From Epiperipatus broadwayi (lineage: Eukaryota; Onychophora; Udeonychophora; Euonychophora; Peripatidae): 64,000 bases of DNA. The notes below the pieces were generated by a model, which was given only the letters and a program-made list of their open reading frames with translations, was not told where the DNA came from and searched no databases. The stretch's first letter is position 1. Each line of letters opens with the position of its first letter. A program made the translations under genes and the position numbers. Shown piece by piece: positions 12,599-23,945 of the stretch. Location of the stretch: contig JAQFVV010006727.1 in NCBI GenBank assembly GCA_028023455.1, positions 355,908-419,907 on the forward strand. The letters run 5' to 3'.

Positions 12599-13079
12599 CA
12601 GATGTGCCCAATCTTTTAGAACCTAAGAGGTACTTTTTATTTTACAAATAAATGGTTATCGACTAAATGAAAAAAAAAGTAAAATGAACAATTTATAAAT
12701 GAATCTGAATAAATATAGTTAAAATTTTAAACAAATTTATTTAATGTGATGATTGACATTGAATATTATTAGCTATTTTTGAATAATTTGGTTCGTAATT
12801 AGAAACAGCCAGGCATAAACAGTCATTAAGATGATTTTCAGTCATATGAGTACAATATTTAAATTTTATATAGTTCATATGAAAAAATGATGATTCACAT
12901 AAATATGTGGATGCAAAACATGAATAAAGTCTAAGATATGCATCTTTCAATAGCGGATAATTTTCAATGATAATATCCTTTCATATATCAAATTGATTAT
13001 GTGATTTCAATCTAATGTCATTTTGTTGTTCAATTAATTGCATTTCCAAGCTACCTATGTCTATATTAAATACTTCTGT

Positions 13080-13090
13080 GATTAGTACAG
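13080..13090. repeat. 11-bp target-site duplication, left copy
   Basis: GATTAGTACAG here is identical to 14270-14280. It brackets the ribozyme repeat exactly and marks its insertion into the hAT transposase. Confidence 0.8.
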
Positions 13091-13196
13091 AGCAAAACTC
13101 TCCATACAGTATTGCCACCTGTGCTAAACAGAGTAATCAATGGATGCCAGAAGGCTTGTGCATAAAATCTCTATCTAGTGCCTACTCATCCAATAT

Positions 13197-13229
13197 CCCC
13201 AGACTAGTTTCTGACCTTCATCAGTGAGA
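13197..13229 (-). ncRNA. Hammerhead ribozyme remnant (inverted copy, stem II deleted)
   Basis: On the minus strand: TCTCA, CTGATGA, AGGTCA, GAAACTAGTC, TGGGG. The catalytic core and the cleavage triplet GTC are kept, and here the variable core base (N7) is T. Stem II has lost about seven bases compared with the direct copies, so it is unlikely to cleave. Confidence 0.55.
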
Positions 13230-13613
13230 AGCTTTGGATCTTAGAGCACTGCACCTAGATCTTAGGATCTAATGCAATTCTCCAGCAGCCACCTTTTATC
13301 TCAGCTTAACTACTAAACCATGAGAATGAAATTGAAAACACAAAAAATATTTTCAATCTAAGCTCAATAGCTTATATAGTCATATGGGTCTGAACTCAGT
13401 TCAGCACCCAAAGCCAAAGACACCAAAATGTATGGGTGCTGAACTGAGTTCAGACCCATATGACTATATAAGCTATTGAGCTTAGATTGAAAATATTTTT
13501 TGTGTTTTCAATTTCATTCTCATAGTTTTGTAGTTAAGTAGAGATAAAAGGTGGTTGCTAGAGGGTTGCATTAGATCCTAAGATCTAGATGCAGTGCTCT
13601 CAGATCCAAAGCC

Positions 13614-13653
13614 CCTCACTGACGAAGGTCACAAGCCAGAAACTAGTCTGGGG
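13614..13653 (+). ncRNA. Type I hammerhead ribozyme motif, copy 1
   Basis: In order: CCTCA (stem I, 5' strand, 13614-13618), CTGACGA (core, 13619-13625), a stem II hairpin with GGT/GCC arms (13626-13638), GAAAC (13639-13643), TA, GTC (13646-13648, predicted cleavage after C13648) and TGGGG (stem I, 3' strand, 13649-13653). TGGGG pairs with CCTCA over five positions, one of them G-U. Stem III is only AC/GT, as in the minimal hammerheads of PLEs and retrozymes. An unusual A-A stands where stem II normally starts with G-C. Activity may therefore need dimers or may be lost. Confidence 0.65.
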
Positions 13654-14067
13654 ATATTGGATGAGTAGGCATTAGATAGGGATTTTATGCACAAGCCTTC
13701 TGGCATCCATTGATTACTCTGTTTAGCATAGGTGGTAATACTGTATGGAGAGTTTTGCTCTGTTTATCAACAATTAATGTGCTAGTATAGGAAATGTGAT
13801 CATGTGATGCTTAATGGTTTAACATCAATCCTGCCTAATAGGATAGTGGTGGCTATGGTTGTAAAAGAGCCAAAGACACCAAAATGTATGGGTGCTGAAC
13901 TAAGTTCAGACCCATATGACTATATAAGCTATTGAGCTTAGATTGAAAATATTTTTTGTTTTCAATTTCATTCTCATAGTTTTGTAGTTAAGTAGAGATA
14001 AAAGGTGGTTGCTAGAGGGTTGCATTAGATCCTAAGATCTAGATCCAGTGCTCTCAGATCCAAAGCT

Positions 14068-14107
14068 CCTCACTGACGAAGGCCACAAGCCAGAAACTAG
14101 TCTGGGG
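14068..14107 (+). ncRNA. Type I hammerhead ribozyme motif, copy 2 (best copy)
   Basis: CCTCA (14068-14072), CTGACGA (14073-14079), stem II with arms GGC and GCC closing a CACAA loop (14081-14091), GAAAC (14093-14097), GTC (14100-14102) and TGGGG (14103-14107). This copy has three perfect G-C pairs in stem II. As in the other copies, A10.1 and A11.1 are unpaired. Confidence 0.68.
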
Positions 14108-14269
14108 ATATTGGATGAATAGGCATTAGATAGGGATTTTATGCACAAGCCTTCTGGCATCCAGTGATTACTCTGTTTAGCACAGGTGGCAATACTGTGT
14201 GGAGAGTTTTGCTCTGTTTATATACAATTAATGTGCTAGTATAGGAAATGTGATCATGTGATGCTTAAT

Positions 14270-14280
14270 GATTAGTACAG
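14270..14280. repeat. 11-bp target-site duplication, right copy
   Basis: GATTAGTACAG, identical to 13080-13090. The transposase sequence resumes after it. Confidence 0.8.
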
Positions 14281-15516
14281 CTTGATTGTCTATATTATTT
14301 TAGAGAATGGTGATATGAAAAATGAAGTGATTGGTTAAAGTTTTTCAAAGTCTTGAAATCGTTGTTGAAATTGTAAAAGAATATTTTGCAAAATATTTCC
14401 AAATTCTTGGTAATCACATTTCTATGTTTGACCCAATTTCTTCTCTTAAATTTGTGAAATGTTTCAAATCTTTTTTATTGATTTGAGATATCTACATTTC
14501 CAGTTTCATTTTAAATGTATTGATGGAGCTAATCATGTAGGTTATTGCTTTAGTTTGTCCTTGCAGATCTAGATTTAATTCATTTAATTTAGTTATTAGA
14601 TCCATTAAAAATGCCAGCTTTTGCAGCCACACTTTGTTCTGAAGTAAAACAGCACAATGATCTTTTTCTTGGTCTAGAAAACTTTTATAAGTGGCAACAA
14701 CTTGCGGAATCTTTCTAAAACATTACTTTGCTCAACTATCTGACTGAATTATGGAGAATTAAGTCACCATAATCTGCATCAATGCTATCTAAAAATGACT
14801 GAAACAATCTTTTTTGCAGTGTTTTTGCCCTAATTAAATTGATTATTTTAATAGTTGTATTCATAACATCATCAAGGTTCAACATTTTATACCATAATGA
14901 TTGTTGATGAATTATGCAGTGATATGAAATAAAATTAAGAAAATCAACATCTCTCTTACAAAATGCCAAAAAACCATTTTCACAACCAGTCATAGAAGGA
15001 CCACCATCTGTAGTAATGGAAATGAGCTTCTTAAGAGGAAGATTTTCAGATATTACAAAAGCTTTAAAAGTATTGTAGATGTGCTCTCCTATAGTTCACT
15101 ATTTTAAAGATAGGATTTTGATCAATTCTTCCTTTAAAGTCAAATCAGGAAATACTAAACATACAAATATACTAAGCTGAAACATATCACAACTGTCAGT
15201 TGACTCATCAAATTGAAGTGAAATATATAAATAATTTTCAAAATCCCATTTAAGTTATGACCTTAAATCCGTCACCATGGTTTCAACTCATCTTATTGCA
15301 GTTTATCTGGAAAGTTGTATTTCTTGGATAGCATCAACAATCTCCATTTCATTTTTAAAATTGTGAAATAAGCTATCTGCTGCAGCTAGAAAAGCTTCTT
15401 TGAATATCTCACCATCTGTAATAGGCTTTTTGTGCTTTATAAAAATTTGACACACACTGAGAGATGCCACCATTGTCATTGATGATTTACAACTTTTTTT
15501 GAATGAAGATTGCTGT

Positions 15517-15736
15517 GAATTTAGATATCTTTTTAAGTTTTGTACTTCAGATTTTCTTATTATACAGTAGAAGGAAAATCTTAATCAAAACTTGGATGAA
15601 GAGTAGTAAAATGTCTAAGATTACCTGAATTTAGAGATCTTTTTAAGTTTTGTACTTCAGATTTTCTTATTATACAGTAGAAGGAAAATCTTAATCAAAA
15701 CTTGGATGAAGAGTAGTAAAATGTCTAAGATTACCT
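15517..15736. repeat. 110-bp tandem duplication, two copies, one mismatch
   Basis: 15517-15626 and 15627-15736 agree at all but one position (GATATC against GAGATC). It lies in the N-terminal part of the hAT transposase, just after the zinc finger, and repeats about 36 codons. The near identity means it is much younger than the decay of the surrounding gene. Confidence 0.93.
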
Positions 15737-16336
15737 CTTTTCGGTAAAGCTACTATAGAATTACACAATAAACATAAATACTTTTCTTAATACATGATAA
15801 ATAAAAACTCTCCTTCCTATGGGGGAAAAAATCAAATAATTTAATTTTTGCCATAAAATAAGAATTATCAATAAAAATACTCATAATATTAAATTAATGC
15901 AATTTAAGTATTGAAACCACTTTTCACAATTGAAAAAACAAATTAAAAATTATTTCAAAAAATCAAAATGCCAAAACTAGTCTGCCTATTTAAATGAAAA
16001 TTCAAAAATAAAGATTTTTTTTTTTTTGTATTGCTATAACCAAAATTGACGTGATGAAATGAAACGATAGTAAATTTATCGATTGTTTTCTTCATTTTTT
16101 TATTATTTGACTGTTTTTTTTTTACAAGCCGATAGTTTTTAAAATTTTAGTTTTAAATTGGATTTTGCATTCAAATAAAAAAAAATCCCAAATTTCAATG
16201 GTTGCTTTTCAGAATTTTTTTTTTTAAATTTTACTTTTTAAAGATAAAATCTTTTCTAAATAAAATTTTACTTTTGCTTGTGTGATGAACTTAAAATTTC
16301 TTAATAATCAATACATTGGACACACCTGATGTAGGT

Positions 16337-18408
16337 GATAATATAAATTCCAAGGGTAGTAAATATAATTTCCCAAATAGCTTTACTCTAAAAGAATATA
16401 TCGTGCCAATTTTAATGTTCCAATGATTACTAACCATTGGTGCAATCACTGCCATAAGCATAGGATGAAAATACACATTGTAAATAGATATAATTTAAAT
16501 GATAGTCAGGAGAAGGATCTTTTTTTTTTGAATGCCAATGTGAACATTATCTTAGAAAGTCTTTTAAGCATTATTTTTGTAGTTATAAAATTAAATGTCA
16601 CAAATTTCAGCATGGATATGAAAGAGTACTTTACAATAATGTCTTCAAAAATATTAAAGCTATTAAAAGGTTAGATAAATTATACAAAATAGGTTACAAT
16701 CTTCACTACCTTGAACATGGACCTAGAGAAATTGTGCAAAGTGTAAGTAATCAAAAAAACAAAGTATATGGTGAATTAGTTAGAAAATTAACATTACTCA
16801 AACTTCAGTCATGAGACAAATAATATAAAAAAAAATTATGAAATCTCAAATAACTTATGATACTGAAAAAGTTAAATGCTATGACTGTCTATTTGTAACA
16901 GAAAATAGGAATTATTTAATGCAGTATATCGGAAATCATCCTTGAGACTATAAACATTATTGTAATGTGATTATGAGGCAAATAAAAGATTACATTTTAG
17001 TTGCCAATCAAATTGATAAGTTGTGAAATCTTTAAAAATTCTTAAAGTGCATGTGAAAAATATGTTTAAATCAAGGTAGATTATTTAGGGGCTAAAAAAT
17101 TATTTTATAAATTTGAATACAAAAGAAAGAATGAGTATATTGATAAGAATTTATACCACTTATATAACCCTACAGACTTGTTTTCTAAATATCCCATTCA
17201 GATTAAATTAAAAAAAAATATAATGTTGAAGCAAGAATGAAATGGAATGTTCCTCACCTAGTCAAAATAGTAATACATTTTACATTCTAACTTGGGATCC
17301 TAATTCAGAGCAAATCTTATATGTTTCTGACAAACTCATATCATCAAATCCTTGAAGGTGAATACAAAACACTTTCTATGGCAATATTCAGGATAATGAA
17401 AACATTATTTCCATAATAATTTATTTTGATCTATTATATTAAATACTAAACTTCATAATAGGAATACATATAGGGCTTACCTATTAAACATAAAACCCAT
17501 AGACAAAGTTTAGAAGGCATTTAGTTTAAAAAAAAAGATTTTTTTTTAGTGGGTGGGGGGTATGTACCATTTCCATATATAATACCAGTTGTCATCCTAA
17601 GTATATGCTAAGTATATGCTATAATTTTTTTTATACAGAATCCATGATTATTAAAATGCCTATTCAATGTCTCTCTAATCTTCATTTCACCATAGGATAA
17701 TATATTTTTAATGGTTATAAATATAAAAGTAGAAATGATTTAATATAATTTATATCATCTTAAAGGAACATGTACTAGTAATTTTATATTTTCATTTTAA
17801 AACATTGCTCAATTTTAGGAGAAATAAGTTTTTCCACAATAAAAATTAAAATAACATTTTTAATTTCAAGAATAAAGCCATAACTTAAATTTATTTCATA
17901 AATGTCTATTTTATACATACACATTTCATAGGAATTAATAAATAGATATTACACATATAGGTGTATGAATGAATTTACAAATGTGTGCATTTATAAATAA
18001 TATTAAATAAGTTTTATTACAACAATAATTATTTAATAAATTTTCTTATAACAAAACATAAGTTAATCAAATATAATGATAGTGAACCTCACAATTCACT
18101 TAGAAATAAAAGAGACAACAAGTGGATTTTTTCTTTTCGTTCTTTTTTTTTAAAAAAGTATATTCTTTTATCATATATAGACATTACCTACTTAAAAAAA
18201 AAGTTTCATAATGATAACGATTTTTCATATTATAAGGAACAACAAAAAATGTATTTACTCAAAACTTATATGTTAAAGAAAAAAAACTAGAAATGTCTAG
18301 CTAAAAAGGCAATTAATGTCTGTTTCGAATGACACGTTTAAATTCAAATCATGATTTAACAACAACTGGAATGCAATTAACACTATACCATAAAGAATTC
18401 ATTTACTC
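16337..18408. other. Gene-free AT-rich DNA
   Basis: I see no protein or RNA motif. GTATATGCTAAGTATATGCTA near 17600 is a small direct repeat. The 83-codon frame at 16423-16674 overlaps the end of the hAT and has no recognisable content. Confidence 0.5.
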
Positions 18409-18421
18409 CTAATGAAAATTG

Positions 18422-19206
18422 TCTGAACAGGCATTAACCTGTATTCAATGCGCTTTAAAATTTGCAATAATCAAGCATATTTTGCCGATAGAGGGATCTT
18501 CCAAACCACGACACAAGATAGCGATTTTTATAAAGACAAGAATAGTCCATCTTGTCTTTAACCTAAATGTCCACTTATATAGGTAAATCTAAAGCATTTT
18601 GATTTGGAAGCATGAAGTAGTTGTTTTCTTCACTGTTTAAATCCACTATTTCCTTTACAAATTAACTTATGTGAAATCTTGCGATTTACAGCGAGTTAAT
18701 ATTACGATTTTACTGTTGGAAATTCTATAAACTATTGAGATGTAGTAATTAATTTATTTTTAAAGCACATTGAATACAGGTTAACACCTGTTCAGACTAT
18801 TTACATAAGCTTTTTGTGTGCTATATAAATTAATTACTACTTCTCAATAGTTTATAGAATTTCCAACAGTAAAATCATAATATTAACTTGCTGTAAATCG
18901 CAAGATTTTGCATAAGTTAATTTGTAAAGGAAATAGTGGATTTAAACAGTGAAGAAAGCAACTACTTCATGCTTCCAAATCAAGATGCTTCAGATTCACC
19001 TATATAAGTGGACATTTAGGTTAAAGACAAGACGGACTGTTCTTGTCTTTATAAAAATTGCTATCTTGTGTCATGGTTTGGAAGATCCCTCTATCGGCAA
19101 AATATGCTTGATTATTGCGAATTTTAAAGTGCATTGAATACAGGTTAATGTCTTTTCAGACTATTTACATAAGCTTTCTGTGTGCTATATAAATTAATTA
19201 CTACTT
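18422..19206. mobile_element. Foldback/tandem element with 13-bp target duplication
   Basis: CTAATGAAAATTG stands at 18409-18421 and again at 19207-19219. Between them, 18422-18757 and 18826-19161 are inverted copies of about 336 bases. A direct repeat of about 80 bases (18762-18841 and 19126-19205, offset 364) begins AAAGCACATTGAATACAGG and ends TAATTACTACTT. The element is therefore an inverted partial copy followed by a tandem 364-bp unit plus a truncated second one, the same plan as the ribozyme repeat at 13.1-14.3 kb. I find no hammerhead core here. The 62-codon frame at 18949-19137 lies inside an arm and is not a gene. A diverged relative of part of the unit may be present near 21128-21180. 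Confidence 0.75.
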
Positions 19207-19219
19207 CTAATGAAAATTG

Positions 19220-20500
19220 TAAATATATGCAATTAAATTCGAAAATGCATATATATGTATGCATACACATTTATTGAAATAGAATACCAAATTCGTTATA
19301 TATAATAATGACAAAATCATCATGGAAACCAAACTGCTATAGTGATAAAGAAAACAATATATTTCATGTCATAGAAAGATCAAATTTTTATTTCTCAAAT
19401 GTTTATTGCTAGATCCAGACTTGCTGCCAAAATCTTTCAATAAATTTGTGTGATGTTTATGCAAACCTCAATACATAAGGATTATTTTGTGCTATACTGG
19501 AATATATTATCATTACTACTCTAGGAATAACATATACAATAAAACTGGATAATTATCTCAGAAGAAACAGTTGGAAGATCCTGACATCTTATGCATGTAT
19601 CTATTGGAAAGAAACTCAAGTCACAGAATACTGAGATATGCAAACTAGCTCAACCACATAGTGATATACTAGAAAGGAATTCTGAAAAGTATCTGGATTT
19701 TAAGCTATGAATCTAGAATAACTCATTGTGCATTGAACTTCAAAATGCTCATGGACATATGGTCATTGTGTGTTTCATTATTTTATAAATTTTGACTTGA
19801 AAAGTTCTATTATCTATTTATATAATGTTTAGTATAACCATAGAGTAAATGTTTTAGATGTACATATAATCAAAGGAAAATCATGATAATTAGTCAAAAT
19901 TACTATTAAGCAATAATTTTAAATCTAAGGTAATTTATAAAAGTTTCATATTATCTAACATTTCAAACCTGAATTAACTCTTCAAATTTCATAAATTTGA
20001 TAAAATTAATAAATGGAAATAAACACACATTTTCCTCTGATTCTTAACCCATGTCTTTTGTTCGACATCAAAATTAGTTTTATTCATTAGATAAGAGTCA
20101 TAGGTTAGGTTTATCTATTTATATTTTATCAAGTGCAATTTTGAATTATTTATTTAATGTAAATAAAGAAATACACTTTATTTATTCTAGCTAGTCAAGG
20201 GATATAAATGAACAATTATGCATAGGTGTATGATTCAGACAGCATTACCTTTATCATATGTTTCAGCTCAAATAAACTAGAATATTACTCTATAAAATTT
20301 TGTTTTACACATATTAGAGCTAGCATTTTATCATATCCTATACAACTTAAACTTGCAGTGTTATAGATTAGAGATTTAATGAACCAGATTAACAGGATCT
20401 TTCATTATCATTTAACTTGATATTAAATCTGGATTCAACTTTGTACTTAATAAAATCTGTGTTCTTTCTTTGGACCTTATACACATACTTGTCCCTGTCA
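19220..20500. other. Gene-free AT-rich DNA
   Basis: No recognisable feature beyond A/T-rich filler. Confidence 0.5.
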
Positions 20501-20510
20501 TACCATCACA

Positions 20511-20533
20511 ATATATATATATATATATATATT

Positions 20534-20591
<58 letters not shown>
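20511..20591. repeat. Long (TA)n microsatellite
   Basis: About 80 bases of alternating TA, interrupted once by ATTGTGATAT. The tract can fold on itself. A 65-codon frame runs through it and is an artefact. Confidence 0.95.
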
Positions 20592-20594
<3 letters not shown>

Positions 20595-20830
20595 CTAATT
20601 CAGATCTTGGATGATTATATACGTATATGATCATTATAGTGAGGTAATGGCTAAAAAAAAAATTAAATGGGAATTGTATTATTGTGGTTAAATGTCCTCA
20701 GCCCATAATAAAATCCTAAAACAAGTTTAACCTCTCTCAAAATTTGTGGAATAATCTCAGGATTAAATATGAAAAAATATTAAATTTTAATTAGCTGGTT
20801 TACCATATCTTATATTTTAATAAGAGTACT

Positions 20831-20935
20831 AAACTCTCCATGCAGTAGAGCCTCCACTGTATGGAGAGTTTGATACACTTATTAACAGCATGTGTAAGCA
20901 TATGAAATGGTGATCATGTGATGTTATATTTTACT
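20831..20935 (+). repeat. Short copy of the ribozyme-repeat family, ribozyme deleted
   Basis: AAACTCTCCATGCAGTAG faces ACTGTATGGAGAGTTT across a few bases, followed by GAAATGGTGATCATGTGATG. These are the inverted end and the 3' end of the 13.1-14.3 kb repeat, without the middle. Confidence 0.65.
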
Positions 20936-23860
20936 TAATAATAAATTTATTTACCTGACATTTTAATATATATTTTAATTAGATCAGTGGTTCCTGTGCT
21001 ATTGTTTTTGCAATCTGTATACTACACTCCCCCTCCATCATGTCTTACATTTTTTTGTTGGTGTTATTTAAATTAAGTAATTTATTTTAATATATGAAAA
21101 TAAGGTATATATGCATCAGCCACTTTTATCTTTATGAAGTCTCTATCTTGTGTTTGGGTTTGAGAGCTTCCCTGTACTCAACACAGCATCGTTGAGCTTA
21201 TATAAATCATTATGGCACATATGTGAAAAGGTGAAATCCTTTCTATTTAATTATATTCAAAATTATAACTAGTTATAGTAAAGTTAGTTTGAAATTTGGT
21301 AAATAATTTTTGATAGACACTCTTTGACTATAGGTGTAACACATTGTAAAAAAAGTAAGTAAGTTAATTTTTTTGTTTAAGCAATCAAAAAATTAATGTG
21401 AGAAAATCATAATATATTCTCAGAATAATATGACTTTTTAAAACGTTTTTTTTTTGTTATTTATGTTAAGATTTAAAATCTTATAATACATTATATGTCA
21501 TATTTCTTGGGTTATCAATAAGACATTGTGAATAAAAATTATAAGCAATACACACAAAAAGAATATAACACACACACACACACACACACAAAGAAAATGA
21601 AAGAAAGGGAAGAGGAAAAACAAAAATTCAGTATACAATAAATAATAACAACGAAAATCATAATGATTAATATTAAGTAAAAAATAATTCTTTAAATATA
21701 TATATTAAAAATAAAATATCAGAGAAAAAAAAAAAAAAAAAACAAATTAGTGACTACCTTCATAAACTGATAATCTAGCCAAAATATTAATAATTATGTA
21801 AATAATAAATATTTTATTAGATTATTAATTAAAAATGGGGAAGTAAAAATAGAAATAAACTCTTGCTTCAACTTAAAATAATCGCTAAAATTTTTAATTT
21901 ATGCCATCCAAACAATAAATATTTTATTTATAATTAAAATTTAAACACGGATTAATATTTAATTACAAAAGAATTTTCATTAATCCCAAACTGTGAAAAA
22001 CTATCTAAAATAAAATTATTTTTTATTATTTACAAAATTAATTTTTAGAAAAAAATACAAAAAACAAAAGCACTTTCAATTTAAAGTATTTAAATTCAAA
22101 AAAAAAGAGAGAGAGAGAGAGAATAATTACATCACATAGTAAGTTATTTATTGTTCATAGAATGCACTTATAGACATTTAAAAATAGGTGTATCATACAT
22201 ATATAAATCAACCATGCATAAACGAGTATGGCTCTTTTCATCTCAAAAAAAAAAAAACACATTCTGCTCTAAAAATAAGATTTACAATAACTATACAAAC
22301 TAATTTATAAAACACAAATATGTCCACACATATCATATGCTACTTTATTTTTCTGTTTATTTGATATTTTGTAATGATCTCTTTTAATTTCTTCAATAGA
22401 AAACTTTTCTGCCTAAAAGACTCCATCACCATGTCTAATTGTTAACTCTCCAATGTATTATACTGTCTACCACATATTCACAATGAAAACTATAAAACAC
22501 TGTATCTCTTCAGAATGTCTTTGAAAAAATCCTTATAATGTAAATGGGATCTACCACTTCCACAACAAAAGATTTATCATATCAACCAAATAATCTCCCA
22601 AAATGAATTCATACTAAGTAATATATGCAGTATGCAAATGAAAACTGATTTATAAATATATAACCTTTTATGCAGGCATAAGCATATCAGTATAGAATCC
22701 TTATTAACACGTTTTATATACACAATTGCTAGTTAATGAATTTTATATCAAAGTAAGCAAGTCTCTATAACCTAATAATAGGATTTTTTAAATCTGACAT
22801 ACATTAGTACTACATTGCCAGTTTGACATTAACTGAAATTTTATTAAAAAAAATCTGGTGACTATTACTAAACAAGATGATACTATATCACATATCACAA
22901 TATCTTTCAACAGCATCTATGAGAGTTGGACATATTTGTTTGTTCAGCTCCAAAACTAGAAATCTCTCACTCAATAAGTATAAACATCTTATTAAATAAT
23001 AGCTGCACATATCATCTTAAAAGTATCAAAATGTTGATAAATTATCTTTATCACATAAACATCTGCAGGGCCACATATATTTCAATAGAAAATCTGATGA
23101 TTATGATTTTATGCAATCACTGTGAAGCTGTCTAAAATAAAATAGAGATTATCTGACTCTTAAATATATGTCTATTGACTTTAACTCATCCATTCAGTAG
23201 GATAAATTATTTTTATACTAAGCAAAGAAATTCATTATTTTTTTCATTATTGTTGTGAAATTTTAAAAGAAAAAGAATCTTTCTGGAATGATAATAAGCA
23301 CCTGCATAAGTAAATAGTAGCAATCATATATGAGATGCTCAATTCAATTACTAATTTTCTGTACTGATCATCACTACTACTAATTATAGTAAATGCAATG
23401 AGAATCAGTGATAAAAAAAAATTGGTTAATTTATTTCTTACTTAAAAGCAGTATTATTGATCCATAGATTTTTTTTTTCAAGAAATGAAATTATTAACCC
23501 ATTATTAATATTACTAACAATATTGTTATCCTATAATTGGAACTATGTTTAACAGTTAAAATGAATAATATTTCAAAAATAATCAAGTGGAGCACTGAAG
23601 TATTACTCCTGAAGTATTTTAAATTGGGTTTAAAGATTTTATTCATAATTATAAAGATAGGTTAGTTAAGATCTTCATTACCAAAAATTACACTGTATTA
23701 AAATAACTGTGCAAGAGATTATATGATCACAATCTAAATTTTCTCAAACTCTATATTAGCTGGACTAATAGATAATATATGTGAGATTTTCTCCCTTACA
23801 ATAATTTCAATACATAATCTAAGACTATATACTTTTAACAAAATATCTTCCTATGCCAAC
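20936..23860. other. Gene-free AT-rich DNA with simple repeats
   Basis: Contains (CA)10 near 21570, an A18 run near 21725, (GA)n near 22106 and A/T filler. No coding segment is recognised. Confidence 0.55.
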
Positions 23861-23945
23861 CTCAGATTGAAATGGCAGAGCAAATGCATACCTTGCCTAT
23901 GACATAGGTTTAATCCCTGGACAAATGTTAAATAAGGTTTAGAAT
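23861..23945 (+). repeat. Possible tRNA-derived SINE, third family
   Basis: CAGATTGAAATGGCAGAGCA (box A-like), then TTGCCTATGACATAGG and GGTTTAATCCCTGG (box B-like, spaced as in a tRNA). This is a single copy in the window, with box A degraded. Confidence 0.45.

Larger units (their letters stand above)
13091..14269 (+). mobile_element. Hammerhead-ribozyme repeat (PLE terminal-repeat/retrozyme-like), inverted plus tandem copies
   Basis: The insertion has three related parts. An inverted partial copy (13091-13410) faces a 456-bp direct unit (13412-13867) across a 22-base spacer, so the first 670 bases form a giant palindrome. A second, 3'-truncated unit (13868-14269) follows in tandem with the first. 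Each unit runs from AGCCAAAGACACCAAAATG through a hammerhead fold and TGGAGAGTTTTGCTCTG to GTGATCATGTGATGCTTAAT, where the insertion stops. An 11-bp target duplication flanks it. No protein is encoded. Tandem terminal repeats with an inverted 5' fragment and a hammerhead in each copy are the known hallmark of Penelope-like elements and of non-autonomous retrozymes. Shorter members of the family lie at 20.83, 45.37 and 48.0 kb. Confidence 0.75.
12741..15775 (-). pseudogene. Buster/GTF2IRD2-like hAT transposase, broken
   Basis: Read on the minus strand. CLLCNSIVALPKRGNLRHF followed by TTLHPSF (about 15774-15700) is a BED-type zinc finger (C-x2-C...H-x5-H). The RNase H-like core includes a QFDESTDSCDMFQLSVF-like stretch near 15215, ITTDGGPSMTGCENGFLAF near 15025-14965, and HCIIHQQSLWYKMLNLDDVM near 14920, the conserved C-x2-H block of hAT proteins. 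DADYGDLILHNSVR follows at about 14780. The C-terminal dimerisation domain is at 12950-12744 (STYLCESSFFHMNYIKFKY, ending QCQSSH). These blocks are the ones seen in GTF2IRD2, EPM2AIP1 and ZBED5-like proteins, which descend from such transposases. Many stops and frameshifts, a 110-bp tandem duplication and the repeat inserted between 13090 and 14270 make it inactive. Confidence 0.85.
12599..16328 (-). mobile_element. Buster-type hAT DNA transposon, near full length
   Basis: The left end reads CAGATGTGCCCAATC (12599-12613). The right end, read on the minus strand, is CAGGTGTGTCCAATG (16328-16314). These 15-base terminal inverted repeats match at 12 positions and begin with the CAG typical of hAT elements. 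An imperfect 8-bp target duplication flanks them. The only coding content is a broken transposase on the minus strand, from the BED zinc finger near 15774 to the dimerisation domain ending at 12744. A later insertion (13091-14269) splits the transposase. The right 500 bases, 5' of the gene, are A/T-rich. Total length is 3.73 kb, about 2.55 kb without the insertion, normal for a hAT. Confidence 0.8.

Noticed and set aside
18422-19206. Hammerhead in the second foldback element
   Set aside because: No CTGANGA followed at suitable distance by GAAA on either strand.
20417-20614. 65-codon open frame ending in an Ile-Tyr repeat
   Set aside because: It is the translation of the (TA)n microsatellite.
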